64,000 bases of DNA from positions 930,001-994,000 of the forward strand of contig JAHVKF010000001.1 of NCBI GenBank assembly GCA_019800895.1. The letters are read 5' to 3'. Below, piece after piece: positions 55,170 through 64,000 of the stretch (the first letter of the stretch is position 1; each line of letters starts with the position of its first letter). The notes below the pieces were generated by a model. It searched no databases and was not told the DNA's origin. It worked only from the letters and a program-made list of their open reading frames with translations. Source of the stretch: Halomonas denitrificans. GTDB lineage: Bacteria > Pseudomonadota > Gammaproteobacteria > Xanthomonadales > Wenzhouxiangellaceae. A program made the position numbers and the translations under genes.

Positions 55170-55847
55170 CTAGCCCACGTCGGACAAGAGCTTGTGAGAA
55201 CCATCATCAGGCGGCGCTTCGCGGCAGTCAAGCCCCAGCACACGGGCCAGTACGGCGACGAAGTCGGCCCGCGCCCGATTGAAATCGATGCCGCCGGCGC
55301 GGTCGGCCAGCCGGGTCATCGGCTGGCCCGCGTAGCCGCAGGGATTGATCCGGTCGAAGGGCGACAGGTCCATGTCGATGTTGAAGGCCAGGCCGTGGTA
55401 GGTGCAGCCCCGCCGGACCTTCAGGCCGATCGAGGCGATCTTGGCGCCGTCGACGTAGACGCCCGGGGCGCCGTCCTTGCGCGCACCCTCCAGCCCGTAG
55501 GCGGCGAGCTGGCGGATCACGGTCTCCTCCAGGTCGCGGACCAGGCAGCGCACACCCAGCCCCATCCGCTCGAGGTCGAGCAAGGGGTAGGCGACCAGCT
55601 GGCCCGGTCCGTGGTAGGTGACCTGGCCGCCGCGGTCGGTCTGGACCACCGGGATGTCGCCCGGCGCGAGCACGTGCTCGGCCTTGCCGGCCAGTCCCTG
55701 GGTGAACACCGGCGGGTGCTCCAGCAACCAGAGCTCGTCCGGGCTGTCGGGTCCACGCCCGTCCGTGTAGTCGCGCATCGCCTGCCAGGTCGCCTCGTAG
55801 GGCACCCGTCCGAGCCAGCGCACGACCACGGTGCGACGATCGTTCAC
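55170..55847 (-). CDS. lipB: Octanoyl-ACP:protein N-octanoyltransferase
   Basis: A 225-residue protein. [21 protein letters not shown], the Lys136 in GAKIASIGL and the catalytic Cys170 in NPCGYAGQ are intact. LipB transfers octanoyl from ACP to lipoyl-domain lysines, the first step of lipoate synthesis that AceF and Lpd here depend on. The partner lipA, often next to lipB, is not in this window; prc follows instead. Confidence 0.96.
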   Translation of the reverse strand: MNDRRTVVVRWLGRVPYEATWQAMRDYTDGRGPDSPDELWLLEHPPVFTQGLAGKAEHVLAPGDIPVVQTDRGGQVTYHGPGQLVAYPLLDLERMGLGVRCLVRDLEETVIRQLAAYGLEGARKDGAPGVYVDGAKIASIGLKVRRGCTYHGLAFNIDMDLSPFDRINPCGYAGQPMTRLADRAGGIDFNRARADFVAVLARVLGLDCREAPPDDGSHKLLSDVG

Positions 55848-55857
55848 GGTCGATGCC

Positions 55858-56142
55858 TCACAGCGTCATGACCACGATGTCGAGCTCGCGCACGGTGGCG
55901 TAGACCGCCTCCAGTTCGCGCCGCGAGGCCACGTCGACCTCGACCGTGACGCTCTGGAAGCGGCCGTTGCGGCTTGGCCGTACCCGGACCTGCTCGCGGT
56001 CGAAGCCGACCTCGAGCCGGGCGATCGCGGTCAGCACCTGGTCCAGCGCCTGCTCGCGGGTGCGGGTCATGATCTTGACCGGGTAGCGGCACGGGAACTC
56101 CAGCGCGCCTTCGGCATCGAGGCTCAGGTCGTCGTCAGTCAT
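55858..56142 (-). CDS. ybeD: YbeD/DUF493 family protein
   Basis: A 94-residue protein. [36 protein letters not shown] and [14 protein letters not shown] are the DUF493 (YbeD) signatures. The small ACT-like fold is proposed to help lipoate regulation or co-occurs with lipB. Its start overlaps the dacA stop by 8 bases and it lies 10 bases upstream of lipB, so it is co-transcribed. Confidence 0.94.
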   Translation of the reverse strand: MTDDDLSLDAEGALEFPCRYPVKIMTRTREQALDQVLTAIARLEVGFDREQVRVRPSRNGRFQSVTVEVDVASRRELEAVYATVRELDIVVMTL

Positions 56143-57298
56143 CGCCGCCGAACAGTCCGCCGAACCACAGGCCGATCCCGTCGGTGGTGCGTCCCCACCA
56201 GCCGGCGCGGGGAACCTCCGTCTGGACCACCAGCGGCTGCTCGTGCTCGAGCTCGCCGTCCAGGGTGATCTGCAGCGAACCGAAGCTCTGGCCCGCCTCG
56301 AACGGCGCGACCGGACGACTCGGCACGACCAGCTCGGCGCTCAGCCGATCCTGTCGGCCGCGCGGGATGGTCACGTAGACGTCCGAGGCCACGCCCAGCG
56401 CCATGTCGTCGACCCGTCCCTTCCAGACCTCGGCCCGGGTCAGTTCGTCGCCGGCCGAGTACAGCTTGAAGGTCTCGAAGAAGCGGAAACCGTAGTTCAG
56501 CAGCGATTGGCTGGCCTCGGCGCGCGCGTTCTCGCTGGCCGTGCCCATCACCACGCTGACCAGGCGCATGCCGTCGCGCACCGCCGAGGTGGCCAGGCAG
56601 TAGCCGGCGGCTTCCGTATGGCCGGTCTTCAGGCCGTCGACCGACGGATCGCGTCTGAGCAGCAGGTTGCGGTTGGGCTGGCGGATGTCGTTGTAGGTGA
56701 AGTCGGCCTGCGAATACCAGCCGTAATACTCGGGAAACTCGGCGATCAGCGCGCGCGACAGCGTGGCGACGTCGGCCGCGGTCGTGTAATGGGCCTCCGA
56801 CGGCAGGCCGGTCGCGTTCTCGTAGTTCGTCCCGCTCATGCCCAGGCGCTGCGCCTCGGCATTCATCATCTGGGCGAACACCGCCTCGGAGCCGGCCACG
56901 TGCTCGGCCAGGGCAACGCTGGCGTCGTTGCCCGACTGGATGATCACGCCCTTGAGCAGGTCCTCGACGCTGACCTCCGTGTCGACCTCGACGAACATCC
57001 GCGAGCCTTCCGTGCGCCATGCCTTCTCGCTGATCCGGACCATCTCGTCGAGGCTCAGGTTGCCGTTGGCGAGCTCGCGGAACACCACGTAGCTGGTCAT
57101 CAGCTTGGTGATGCTGGCCGGCTCGACGCGCATCGCCGGCTCCCGCGCGGCGATGATCTCGCCGGAGTGGAAGTCCTGCAGCACGAAGCTGGTCGCGGCC
57201 AGGTCCGGGGCGGCGGGAATCGGCACCTGGGCGGGCGCGCGCCCGGCCAGCGCCAGCAGCAGTCCGAAGCAGAACAGGAATGTCTTGGTGTGGGTCAT
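56135..57298 (-). CDS. dacA: D-alanyl-D-alanine carboxypeptidase (PBP5/6 type)
   Basis: A 387-residue low-molecular-mass PBP. Signal peptide ~1-23; the active site Ser62-x-x-Lys65 (PASITKLM), the SGN triad in QSGNDASVAL and KTG in GLKTGHTEAAG are all present. The C-terminal beta domain ends in a GGLFGGDD tail that may be the membrane anchor. It trims terminal D-Ala from the stem peptide. ATG 57298 starts the signal peptide. Confidence 0.95.
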   Translation of the reverse strand: MTHTKTFLFCFGLLLALAGRAPAQVPIPAAPDLAATSFVLQDFHSGEIIAAREPAMRVEPASITKLMTSYVVFRELANGNLSLDEMVRISEKAWRTEGSRMFVEVDTEVSVEDLLKGVIIQSGNDASVALAEHVAGSEAVFAQMMNAEAQRLGMSGTNYENATGLPSEAHYTTAADVATLSRALIAEFPEYYGWYSQADFTYNDIRQPNRNLLLRRDPSVDGLKTGHTEAAGYCLATSAVRDGMRLVSVVMGTASENARAEASQSLLNYGFRFFETFKLYSAGDELTRAEVWKGRVDDMALGVASDVYVTIPRGRQDRLSAELVVPSRPVAPFEAGQSFGSLQITLDGELEHEQPLVVQTEVPRAGWWGRTTDGIGLWFGGLFGGDD

Positions 57299-57448
57299 GT
57301 CGCCTTTGTCGGTCGGTTTCGTGTGGGGTTGGAACGTCGACCGGCCCGTCGGTTCGATCGCATCCGCATCGAACGATGGAGTCGGGGCGCCGGTCGGCGG
57401 CTTCAAGTCGGGTCCGGGCCGGATGCCCAGCGGTCTCGAGGCGCGCGC

Positions 57449-58282
57449 CTACGGATAGACGAACACCGGCACCTCCAGGCCCAGCGCGATGATCCGTCGG
57501 GCCAGCGCCTGGGCATGGGCAGCCTCCCAGACCGGGCCGACCCGGACACGCCAGACCCGTCGCCCGCCGGACCAGCCGCGCTCGATCCGCACGTCCTCGA
57601 TCTCGGCCCGGCGCAGCTGGCGGGCCACGTCTTCGGCCGTGCGCTCGCGCGAGAACGCGCCGGCCTGGAGGACCACTGGCAGCTCGCGCGGCGCACTGAC
57701 CGCATCGGCCGGCACCTCCTGCTGCGCGATCGCCCGAACCTCGACCCGCGCGGTCCCGGTCTCGAGCACGCCGAGCAGCACGGCGGCCGCGTACGACAGG
57801 TCGATGATACGGCCCTCCTTGAACGGCCCGCGGTCGTTGACCCGGACCACCAGACTGCGGTCGTTGTCGAGATTCGTGACCTCGACCCAGGTCGGCAGCG
57901 GCAGCGTCTTGTGCGCGGCCGAGACCTGGTACATGTCGAAGGGCTCGCCCGACGAGGTCGGTCGGCCGTGGAACTTGCTGCCGTACCAGGACGCGATGCC
58001 GCGCTCACGGTAGCCGGCTGCCGTCGGCAGCACCTGGTAGGTCCGGCCCAGCACCGTGTACGGCGAGTGGTTGCCGTAGCGCGCCCGCGGCTCGGGGCGC
58101 GGCTGCGGCACTTCGATCCGGCTCGGGTCCAGCGGCCGCCCGGCGCCGTCGGCGGGCTCGCGCAGCTCGCGCCCGCCGCAGCCGACCAGAAGTACGATGG
58201 CCATCAACGCGGCGGCCCGCCGCCAGAGGCTGACGGGTGCCGGTCCGGCATGGCGAGGCGCTGCGACACGGCCCGCGCTCAT
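57449..58282 (-). CDS. rlpA: RlpA-like septal ring lytic transglycosylase (lipoprotein)
   Basis: A 277-residue lipoprotein with lipobox LVGC (Cys35). The double-psi beta-barrel domain is shown by GIASWYGSKFHGRPTSSGE, AHKTLPLPTWVEVTN and RVNDRGPF (catalytic His and Asp region). A C-terminal SPOR domain follows (LQAGAFSRERTAEDVARQL). RlpA cleaves denuded glycan strands at division sites. The start overlaps the mltB stop (ATGA); a shorter start at Met27 would remove the N-terminal extension. Confidence 0.92.
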   Translation of the reverse strand: MSAGRVAAPRHAGPAPVSLWRRAAALMAIVLLVGCGGRELREPADGAGRPLDPSRIEVPQPRPEPRARYGNHSPYTVLGRTYQVLPTAAGYRERGIASWYGSKFHGRPTSSGEPFDMYQVSAAHKTLPLPTWVEVTNLDNDRSLVVRVNDRGPFKEGRIIDLSYAAAVLLGVLETGTARVEVRAIAQQEVPADAVSAPRELPVVLQAGAFSRERTAEDVARQLRRAEIEDVRIERGWSGGRRVWRVRVGPVWEAAHAQALARRIIALGLEVPVFVYP

Positions 58283-59373
58283 CGGCCGGCGGCCCCGGCG
58301 TAGGTGGCCAGGCTCGGGCCCTGCTCGACCCCGGCCTCGCTGGCGATCGCGGCGGCGAGCTGCGACACGGCCATGGCATACAGCGGCGAACGGTTGTAGC
58401 GGGTCATCACGTAGAAGTTGGTCAGGCCGATCCAGTACTCCGGACCGGTCTCGCCTTCCAGTTCGATCAGGGTCGCCGGCGTATCGCCGGCCAGCCCGCC
58501 GGCATCGAACTCGATGCCCAGTGCCGCCAGGCCGTCGAGCGTGTCGGCCGGCTTGATCGGAAACTCGCGGTCCAGGGCGGCCGGAACCGCCTCGACCGGC
58601 AGCGCGGTCGGCTCGTCGGGCCGCCAGCCGTGCACGTGCAGGTAGTTGGCCACGGAGCCGAGCGCATCGGGCAGCGACTGCCACAGGTCGCGCGAGCCGG
58701 ACTCGTCGAAGTCGACCGCGTAGGCCCGGTAGCTCGAGGGAATGAACTGGCCCAGGCCCATGGCCCCGGCGTAGGAGCCGCGCACCTCCTCCAGCGGCAG
58801 GCCCTCTTCCTCGGCCAGGCGGAAGTACTCGCCGAGTTCGCGGGCGAAGAACGCGCCGCGGCGCGGGTAGTAGAAGCCCAGCGTGGCCAGGGCGTCGAGC
58901 ACCCGGTAGCTGCCGGTGATCGTGCCGTAGTTGGTTTCGACCCCGATGATCGCCAGCACGAACGGCGCCGGCACGCCGAAGCGTTCGGCCACGCGATCGA
59001 CCAGCTCGCGATGCTCGTCCCAGTATTCGGCACCGGCGCGGATGCGCGTTTCGCCGAGGAAGATCGGCCGGTACTCGTGCCAGGGCTTGCCCTCGGCCGG
59101 CCGGGTGATCGCATCGATGATCGCCTGCTGGTATTCGGCGCGCCCGAGCACGGCGCGGACGTAGTCGGCGTCGAGACCGTGCTCGGCGACCACGCGATCG
59201 ACGAACGCTTCGGCGCCCGGGTGCGGCTCGGCGCCTCCGCTGTCGGTCGGCTCTGCGGACGCGGGCGCCGCCGTGCTCTGTGCCGACACCGGCGCGCCGA
59301 ACACCCATGGCCCGAGCAGCAGCGCGCCGACCAGCAGTGCCGGCCCAATCATTCGAGAAACCAGGACTCGCAT
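58279..59373 (-). CDS. mltB: Membrane-bound lytic murein transglycosylase B
   Basis: A 364-residue exported protein with a signal peptide (~5-32). The catalytic Glu146 lies in IIGVETNYG, and GSYAGAMGLGQFIPSSYR is the conserved second block. It cleaves glycan strands with 1,6-anhydro-MurNAc products. No Cys lipobox is present, so it may be periplasmic or anchored by its signal sequence. ATG 59373 has GGAG 5 bases upstream; a GTG at 59379 is less likely. Confidence 0.94.
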   Translation of the reverse strand: MRVLVSRMIGPALLVGALLLGPWVFGAPVSAQSTAAPASAEPTDSGGAEPHPGAEAFVDRVVAEHGLDADYVRAVLGRAEYQQAIIDAITRPAEGKPWHEYRPIFLGETRIRAGAEYWDEHRELVDRVAERFGVPAPFVLAIIGVETNYGTITGSYRVLDALATLGFYYPRRGAFFARELGEYFRLAEEEGLPLEEVRGSYAGAMGLGQFIPSSYRAYAVDFDESGSRDLWQSLPDALGSVANYLHVHGWRPDEPTALPVEAVPAALDREFPIKPADTLDGLAALGIEFDAGGLAGDTPATLIELEGETGPEYWIGLTNFYVMTRYNRSPLYAMAVSQLAAAIASEAGVEQGPSLATYAGAAGR

Positions 59374-59461
59374 CGTCACTCCGTCGAAGATTTCGCCCGC
59401 ATTCCGGGCATTGCAGGAAGGGCCCGTCGATTGCCGGCCCGCCCGACCCGCAGGACGCCCG

Positions 59462-60556
59462 TCATCGCATCAGCTTCCGGCGACTGTACAGGCCCATGAT
59501 GATACCGAAGCCGGTCAACAGGGTCGCCGCCGACGTACCGCCGTAGCTGATCAACGGCAGCGGGACGCCGACCACCGGCAGCACGCCGGACACCATGCCG
59601 GCATTGACCAGCAGGTAGACGAAGAACAGGAACACCAGGCTGCCCCCGAGCATCCGACCGAACACCCCGCGGGTCTGGCCGACCAGGTGCATCGCGCGCA
59701 GCAGGATGGCCACGTAGAGCAACAGCACCGCGGCCACGCCCAGGAAGCCGAACTCCTCGGACAGCACCGCGAGGATGAAATCCGTGTGCGGCTCGGGCAG
59801 GAACTCCAGCCGCGACTGGCTGCCCTCCATCCAGCCGCGCCCGGTCAGGCCGCCGGTGCCGACCGCGATCTTGCTCTGGATGATGTTCCAGCCCTCGCCC
59901 AGCGGGTCCGATTCGGGGTTCAGGAAGGTCAGCACGCGGTTCTTCTGGTAGTCGTGCAGCTTGCTCCAGATCAGCGGCATCGCCGCCACCAGCCCGGCCA
60001 GGCCGAGCAGGATCCAGCGCCAGCGCACGCCGGCGAGGAACAGCACCATCACCCCGCCGCCAGCGACCAGCACCGACGTCCCGAGGTCGGGCTGGACCAC
60101 GATCAGGCCGGTCGGCACGCCGATCAGCACAGCGCAGGCGGCGAAGTCCTTCAGCGTCGGCGGCAGCGGCTTCTGGTGCATCCAGGTGGCCACCATCAGC
60201 GGCACCGCGATCTTCATGATTTCCGAGGGCTGGAAGCGCAGCAGGCCGAGGTCCAGCCAGCGCTGCGCACCGCGACCGACGCCGAACAACAGCACGCCGA
60301 TCAGCAGCGTGATGCCGCCCGCGTACAGCCACGGCGCCCAGCGCCGGTACGCGCTGGCCGGAACCTGGGCCGCGATCAGCATCAGGACGCCGCCGATGCC
60401 GAGCCGGACCGCCTGCCGGACCACCAGCGCCATGCTGCCGTCGCTGGCGCTGTAGAGCACCAGCAGACCGAAGGCCATCAGCGCCGCCAGCAGGCCGAGA
60501 AGCCAGCCGTCGAAGCGCAGCAGCCCGGGCCGCAGGTCGATCGGCCCGGTGCTCAC
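59462..60556 (-). CDS. rodA: Rod shape-determining protein RodA
   Basis: A 364-residue SEDS protein with about ten membrane helices. FQPSEIMKIAVPL, VVQPDLGTSVL, KNRVLTFLNPESDPLGEGWN and VPLPLISYGGTSA are the family signatures. RodA polymerises glycan in the elongasome together with PBP2. It begins with GTG overlapping the mrdA stop. Confidence 0.96.
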   Translation of the reverse strand: MSTGPIDLRPGLLRFDGWLLGLLAALMAFGLLVLYSASDGSMALVVRQAVRLGIGGVLMLIAAQVPASAYRRWAPWLYAGGITLLIGVLLFGVGRGAQRWLDLGLLRFQPSEIMKIAVPLMVATWMHQKPLPPTLKDFAACAVLIGVPTGLIVVQPDLGTSVLVAGGGVMVLFLAGVRWRWILLGLAGLVAAMPLIWSKLHDYQKNRVLTFLNPESDPLGEGWNIIQSKIAVGTGGLTGRGWMEGSQSRLEFLPEPHTDFILAVLSEEFGFLGVAAVLLLYVAILLRAMHLVGQTRGVFGRMLGGSLVFLFFVYLLVNAGMVSGVLPVVGVPLPLISYGGTSAATLLTGFGIIMGLYSRRKLMR

Positions 60557-62415
60557 GGGGCACCCCCTCCGACATCGGCCAACCGGTCGGCCGGCGACGG
60601 TTCGTCGGCGCCGTCCTCACCCAGCGCCCGGGCCAGCACCTCGGCCGCGATTGGCGCGGCCACCGTGGCCCCGCCGCCGCCGTGCTCGGCGACCACGGCG
60701 ACCGCGATCTCCGGTGCATCGACCGGGGCGAAGGCGATGAACAGCGCGTGGTTGCGCAGGAACTCCGGGAGATCCTCGCGCTCGTCGGCGTCTTCGTCCT
60801 GGGGCCGGCCGAAGACCTGGGCCGTGCCGGTCTTGCCGGCCATCGGGACCGGCACGCGGTCGGCGACCGCGCGGGCGGTTCCGCGATTGCCGTAGATCAC
60901 CGCCTGCATGCCGTCGAACACGGTCTGCCAGTGGGCGGAGTCATGCTCGATGACCTGGACCGGCTCGGCCGGGTCGACGAGCCGGGGCGGCGCGGTGCGG
61001 CCTCGCCCCGCCAGCGCCGCGGTCATCGCCGCCAGCTGCAGCGGCGTCACCACCGTGAAGCCCTGGCCGATGCCGGTGATCACCGTCTCGCCTGGGAACC
61101 AGGGCTCGTTCAGCGTGCGGCGCTTCCAGCTTCGCCCGGGCAGCACACCGGCGTACTCGCCCGGCAGGTCGATCCCGGTGGGCTGGCCGAGGCCGAACAG
61201 CGCCAGCTCGCGCGAGATGGCGTCGATGCCGAGGTCGGCGGCCAGCTGGTAGAAGTAGACGTTGACCGATTGCTCGAGCGCCGCCTCGAGATCGACCCAG
61301 CCGTGACCGCCGCGGCGCCAGTCCCGGTACTCGCGCGAATGCCCGGGCAGCCGGAACACGCCGCTGGAGAACACCCGCGTGTCGCGGGAGATCAGGCCGG
61401 CGTCGAGACCGGCCAGCGCGATGAACGGCTTGATCGTCGACCCCGGCTCGTAGCCGCCGGACAGGAAGCGATTGAACAGCGGCCGGTACGGGTTGTCGAG
61501 CAGCGCACGGTAATCGGCCGACGAGATCCCGTTGACGAACAGGTTGGGGTCGTAGCCGGGCTTGCTGACCAGCGCGAGCACGTCGCCGCTGGCCACGTCG
61601 AGGGCGACCACCGCACCGGAGGACGTGTCCAGGGCCTGCATCGCCGCGCGCTGCAGGTCGAGATCGATGCTCAGGCGCAGGTCCTCGCCGGGCACGGGGT
61701 CCGTGCGATCCAGCACCCGCACGACCCGGCCCTGGGCGTTGGTCTCGACTCGCTCGATGCCGGACCGCCCGTGCAGGCGCTGTTCGAACTGGCGCTCGAT
61801 GCCGGTCTTGCCCGTGTGGGTGGTGGCGCGGTAGTCGTCCGGGTCGAGTCGCGCCAGGTCGGCGGCATCGAGCCGGGCCACGTAGCCGACCACGTGCGCC
61901 AGCAGTTCGCCGTGCGGGTAATAGCGCGTCAGGTACGGCTCGATCTCCAGGCCGGCGAGCTGGTGACGCTCCAGCGCAAGGGTGGCGACCTGGTCCTCGC
62001 TGAGGTTGGTCTTGAGCGTGACAGGCTGGAACGGACGACTGCGCGTCAGGTCCAGGGCGAAGCGTTCGCGCTCGTCCTCGCTCAGCCCGACCAGCGCATC
62101 GACGCGCGCCAGCGCCTCGGCCCGGTCGTCGACGCGCTCGGGCACCATCACCAACCGGTAGGCGGCCCGGTTCTCGGCCAGCACCCGGCCGTGCCGGTCC
62201 AGGATCAACCCACGGTTCGGCGCCACGGCCTGCAGCCGTACGCGGTTGTTCTCGGCCCGCGCCGCGAACGCATCGTGGCCGGCCAGCTGGAGCTGGGCGA
62301 AGCGGCCGAGGATCGCGAGCAGGGACGCCAGCATCAGCAGCGTGACGATCAGCAGCCGCCGGTCGACCCGGCGCGCGTCCAGCGGGTCGATCGCCCCGGT
62401 CGACCAGCGCTTCAT
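60553..62415 (-). CDS. mrdA: Penicillin-binding protein 2 (elongation transpeptidase)
   Basis: A 620-residue class B PBP. One N-terminal membrane helix (~22-42), a pedestal domain and a transpeptidase with Ser326-x-x-Lys329 (GSTIKPF), the SxN in EQSVNVYFYQ and KTG in AGKTGTAQV. It crosslinks peptidoglycan during side-wall growth. ATG 62415 overlaps the mreD stop. Confidence 0.96.
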   Translation of the reverse strand: MKRWSTGAIDPLDARRVDRRLLIVTLLMLASLLAILGRFAQLQLAGHDAFAARAENNRVRLQAVAPNRGLILDRHGRVLAENRAAYRLVMVPERVDDRAEALARVDALVGLSEDERERFALDLTRSRPFQPVTLKTNLSEDQVATLALERHQLAGLEIEPYLTRYYPHGELLAHVVGYVARLDAADLARLDPDDYRATTHTGKTGIERQFEQRLHGRSGIERVETNAQGRVVRVLDRTDPVPGEDLRLSIDLDLQRAAMQALDTSSGAVVALDVASGDVLALVSKPGYDPNLFVNGISSADYRALLDNPYRPLFNRFLSGGYEPGSTIKPFIALAGLDAGLISRDTRVFSSGVFRLPGHSREYRDWRRGGHGWVDLEAALEQSVNVYFYQLAADLGIDAISRELALFGLGQPTGIDLPGEYAGVLPGRSWKRRTLNEPWFPGETVITGIGQGFTVVTPLQLAAMTAALAGRGRTAPPRLVDPAEPVQVIEHDSAHWQTVFDGMQAVIYGNRGTARAVADRVPVPMAGKTGTAQVFGRPQDEDADEREDLPEFLRNHALFIAFAPVDAPEIAVAVVAEHGGGGATVAAPIAAEVLARALGEDGADEPSPADRLADVGGGAP

Positions 62416-62909
62416 GTTCGGGCCCCCCGTCGATGGGAGCGCAGCGCGTCGAGCAGCAGGAACAGCCAGGGCCACAGGGCCACGCCGACCAGCGGCGGCA
62501 GCCAGAATGCCCAGCCGGGCCAGGTCCGCTCGAGCAGGCCGACGATCCACAGGTGGACGATCCGGTCGTTGAGCAACAGCGCTCCGACCGCCAGCGCCTG
62601 CTGCCAGGGGGGGAAGAAGCGGATCCGGTTGCGGAAGCGGCCGACCAGGAAATTGAGGATGACGAGGCTGAGCGCATGCCGGCCCAGTAGCGTGCCGGTC
62701 AGCACGTCGAGCAGCAGGCCCAGGCCGAAGGCCGCGCCCAGGCCGTGCAGGCGGCCGGACTCGAGATGCCAGTAGATCAGGACCAGCGCGAGCCAGTAGG
62801 GCCGCAGGGGCTCGAGGAGGTCGGGCAGCGGCACCACCGTGAGCACCAGCGCGGCCAGCAGCGAGCCGGCGAACACGAGCGGACCGTCACGCTCCTCGCG
62901 GCGGCTCAC
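62412..62909 (-). CDS. mreD: Rod shape-determining protein MreD
   Basis: A 165-residue polytopic protein with about five membrane helices. RPYWLALVLIYW, GLGLLLDVLTGTLLGRHAL and the C-terminal region fit MreD. It begins with GTG overlapping the mreC stop. Small overlaps of 4 bases join all genes of this cluster. Confidence 0.9.
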   Translation of the reverse strand: MSRREERDGPLVFAGSLLAALVLTVVPLPDLLEPLRPYWLALVLIYWHLESGRLHGLGAAFGLGLLLDVLTGTLLGRHALSLVILNFLVGRFRNRIRFFPPWQQALAVGALLLNDRIVHLWIVGLLERTWPGWAFWLPPLVGVALWPWLFLLLDALRSHRRGART

Positions 62910-63943
62910 GGCCCACCTCCATCGACGTCGCCGGCCGGATCCCCGTTGCCGCTGCCGCCGCCGGCGCGGTCATCGACCTCCGCGGCGCCGGCGTCCGGGG
63001 TCGCGGAAACCTCGTCGGGCGTCGTACCGTCGGGGTCGGACGCCGGGCGCTCTCCGTCCGCGCCAGGGTCCGGCACCCCGGCCGCGTTCGCATCGACCGC
63101 GGACGGCGCCGGTTCCGCGTCGAGGATCAGCACCAGGCGATTGCGGTCCATCGCCGACAGCGGCTCGACCCCGGCGCGGGCGAAGGGCTCGCCGCTGGGC
63201 CGGTCGAGTTCGACCACGCGACCGACCGGCAGCCCGGCCGGAAATCGACCGCCGAGGCCGGACGTGACGACCAGGTCGCCGATCTCCAGTTCCGTGTTCA
63301 TCGGCAGGTCGTTGAGGCGCATCCGGTCGACCTGCCCGGTGCCGTAGGCAATCGTCCGTTCGCCCGAGGGCAAGGCCTGGACCGGCAGCGCATGGTCGGG
63401 ATCGGTCAGCAGGATCACCCGGGCGGTGGCGGCGAAGACGTCCTCGACCTGGCCGAGCACGCCGCGGTCGTCGATCACCGGCATGCCGACCGCGACGCCG
63501 TCGCCGCGGCCGCGCTTGACCAGGATGCGGTGGGCGAAGGGGTCGAGATCGATGCTGACCAGCTCGGCGGCGAGGTACTCGCGATCGATCCGGCGGCCCG
63601 CATCGAGGAGCGAACGCAGGGTCCGGTTCTCGATCGCCAGGTCGGCCAGCTCGCCGAGCGCGGCCTGGCGCTCGACCGCTTCGCGTTCCAGCGTGCGCAC
63701 GCGGTCGACCAGCTCGCCGCGGCGCGACCAGAATTCCTCGAAGCGCTCGGCGCCCCGGAACGGCAGATCGACCAGCAGGACAAGCGGCTCGACCAGCTGG
63801 CCGGCCAGGGAGCGGACGCGGTCGACGTAGCGACCACGGTAATCCAGCGCCATCAGGGTGATCGCGAGCAGCGCGTAGGCCATCAGGCGCGCGGTGCCCC
63901 CGGCGGCGCCCAGCAGCGCGCGGCGGGAATACGGACTATTCAC
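62906..63943 (-). CDS. mreC: Rod shape-determining protein MreC
   Basis: A 345-residue protein. A single membrane helix (~17-34) is followed by a coiled coil (~65-110) and the beta-barrel MreC domain (ENRTLRSLLDAG, GRGDGVAVGMPVIDDRGVLG, VVTSGLGGRFPAGLPVGRV). The last ~75 residues are Asp/Gly-rich, a tail longer than in E. coli. It starts with GTG 63943. MreC recruits PBP2 and RodA. Confidence 0.94.
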   Translation of the reverse strand: MNSPYSRRALLGAAGGTARLMAYALLAITLMALDYRGRYVDRVRSLAGQLVEPLVLLVDLPFRGAERFEEFWSRRGELVDRVRTLEREAVERQAALGELADLAIENRTLRSLLDAGRRIDREYLAAELVSIDLDPFAHRILVKRGRGDGVAVGMPVIDDRGVLGQVEDVFAATARVILLTDPDHALPVQALPSGERTIAYGTGQVDRMRLNDLPMNTELEIGDLVVTSGLGGRFPAGLPVGRVVELDRPSGEPFARAGVEPLSAMDRNRLVLILDAEPAPSAVDANAAGVPDPGADGERPASDPDGTTPDEVSATPDAGAAEVDDRAGGGSGNGDPAGDVDGGGP

Positions 63944-63970
63944 TGCGGTCCCGGTTCACCGCGTCACGGC

Positions 63971-64000
63971 TCAACTGGGAAAGAAGAAGTCGCCGCGATT
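63971..64000 (-). CDS. mreB: MreB, C-terminal residues (partial)
   Basis: Nine codons and a TGA read NRGDFFFPS. MreB proteins end in HGGDLFSEE-like tails, and mreB normally precedes mreC at this position on the same strand. The reading is supported only by the stop codon, position and weak tail similarity. The gene lies outside the window. Confidence 0.45.
   Translation of the reverse strand, partial: NRGDFFFPS

Noticed and set aside
57449-59308. A 619-residue minus-strand frame longer than RlpA
   Set aside because: The upstream part is an out-of-frame reading of mltB; RlpA starts at 58282 with an ATGA overlap.

Overview
The window is GC-rich chromosomal DNA from a gammaproteobacterium. The best fit is a Xanthomonadales or Wenzhouxiangella-like lineage. 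Reasons are the mreCD-mrdA-rodA-mltB-rlpA-dacA-ybeD-lipB gene order, a DarP/YjgA homologue, a secreted sugar dehydrogenase ending in a short DGFES tail, an IPTL-type C-terminal sorting signal, and a homodimeric pyruvate dehydrogenase complex with an extra lipoyl domain on the dihydrolipoyl dehydrogenase. The taxonomic call is inference. No rRNA, tRNA, CRISPR array, prophage or transposase gene was seen.

Layout. 1-9133: housekeeping and signalling genes (darP start, a crotonase, a host-attachment-family protein, yaeQ, a secreted protein, a DUF2333 protein, a substrate-binding lipoprotein overlapping a GGDEF-EAL protein, a ZIP transporter). 9134-12131: repeat-rich stretch holding gtrA and a His-rich subtilase bracketed by two palindromic repeat elements. 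12180-14795: the most interesting locus, a split borosin-type RiPP operon made of a flavin amine oxidase, a 68-residue precursor and a SonM-type peptide backbone N-methyltransferase. 14839-24098: a 7TM diguanylate cyclase, a small membrane protein and the aceE-aceF-lpdA operon, whose two internal gaps each hold an inverted-repeat element. 24203-27925: an SDR gene, an M13 metallopeptidase lipoprotein and a decayed duplication of the sequence around them. 27926-33009: miscellaneous genes, including a small YqaE/Pmp3 gene with a GTG start. 33145-37494: a complete nitrogen-control module (ntrB, ntrC, two NtrC sites, a sigma-54 promoter, glnK, amtB). 37635-46719: paired TonB-C-like secreted paralogues, a fused 2-oxoacid dehydrogenase E1, a CHASE-GGDEF protein, hrpB and a short asparaginase-domain protein. 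46720-50580: a PQQ-type sugar dehydrogenase, a gamma-glutamyltransferase and a lipoprotein, with two REPIN-like repeat doublets. 50581-64000: priA, prc, then the lipB/ybeD/dacA/rlpA/mltB and rodA/mrdA/mreD/mreC cell-shape cluster, with what looks like the last codons of mreB at the edge.

How the parts work together. The cell-shape cluster couples the elongasome (MreCD, PBP2, RodA) to peptidoglycan trimming (MltB, RlpA, DacA, with Prc nearby). LipB supplies lipoyl groups that the AceF and Lpd lipoyl domains need. NtrBC should drive glnK-amtB from the sigma-54 promoter. Three c-di-GMP proteins with different sensor regions indicate heavy second-messenger use. The borosin operon probably makes an alpha-N-methylated hydrophobic peptide; the amine oxidase next to it may tailor the product, and the nearby subtilase is a speculative leader protease.

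Several palindromic intergenic repeat families lie in the window, and the duplication relics sit at or beside them, so they appear to have shaped the accessory parts of this region.
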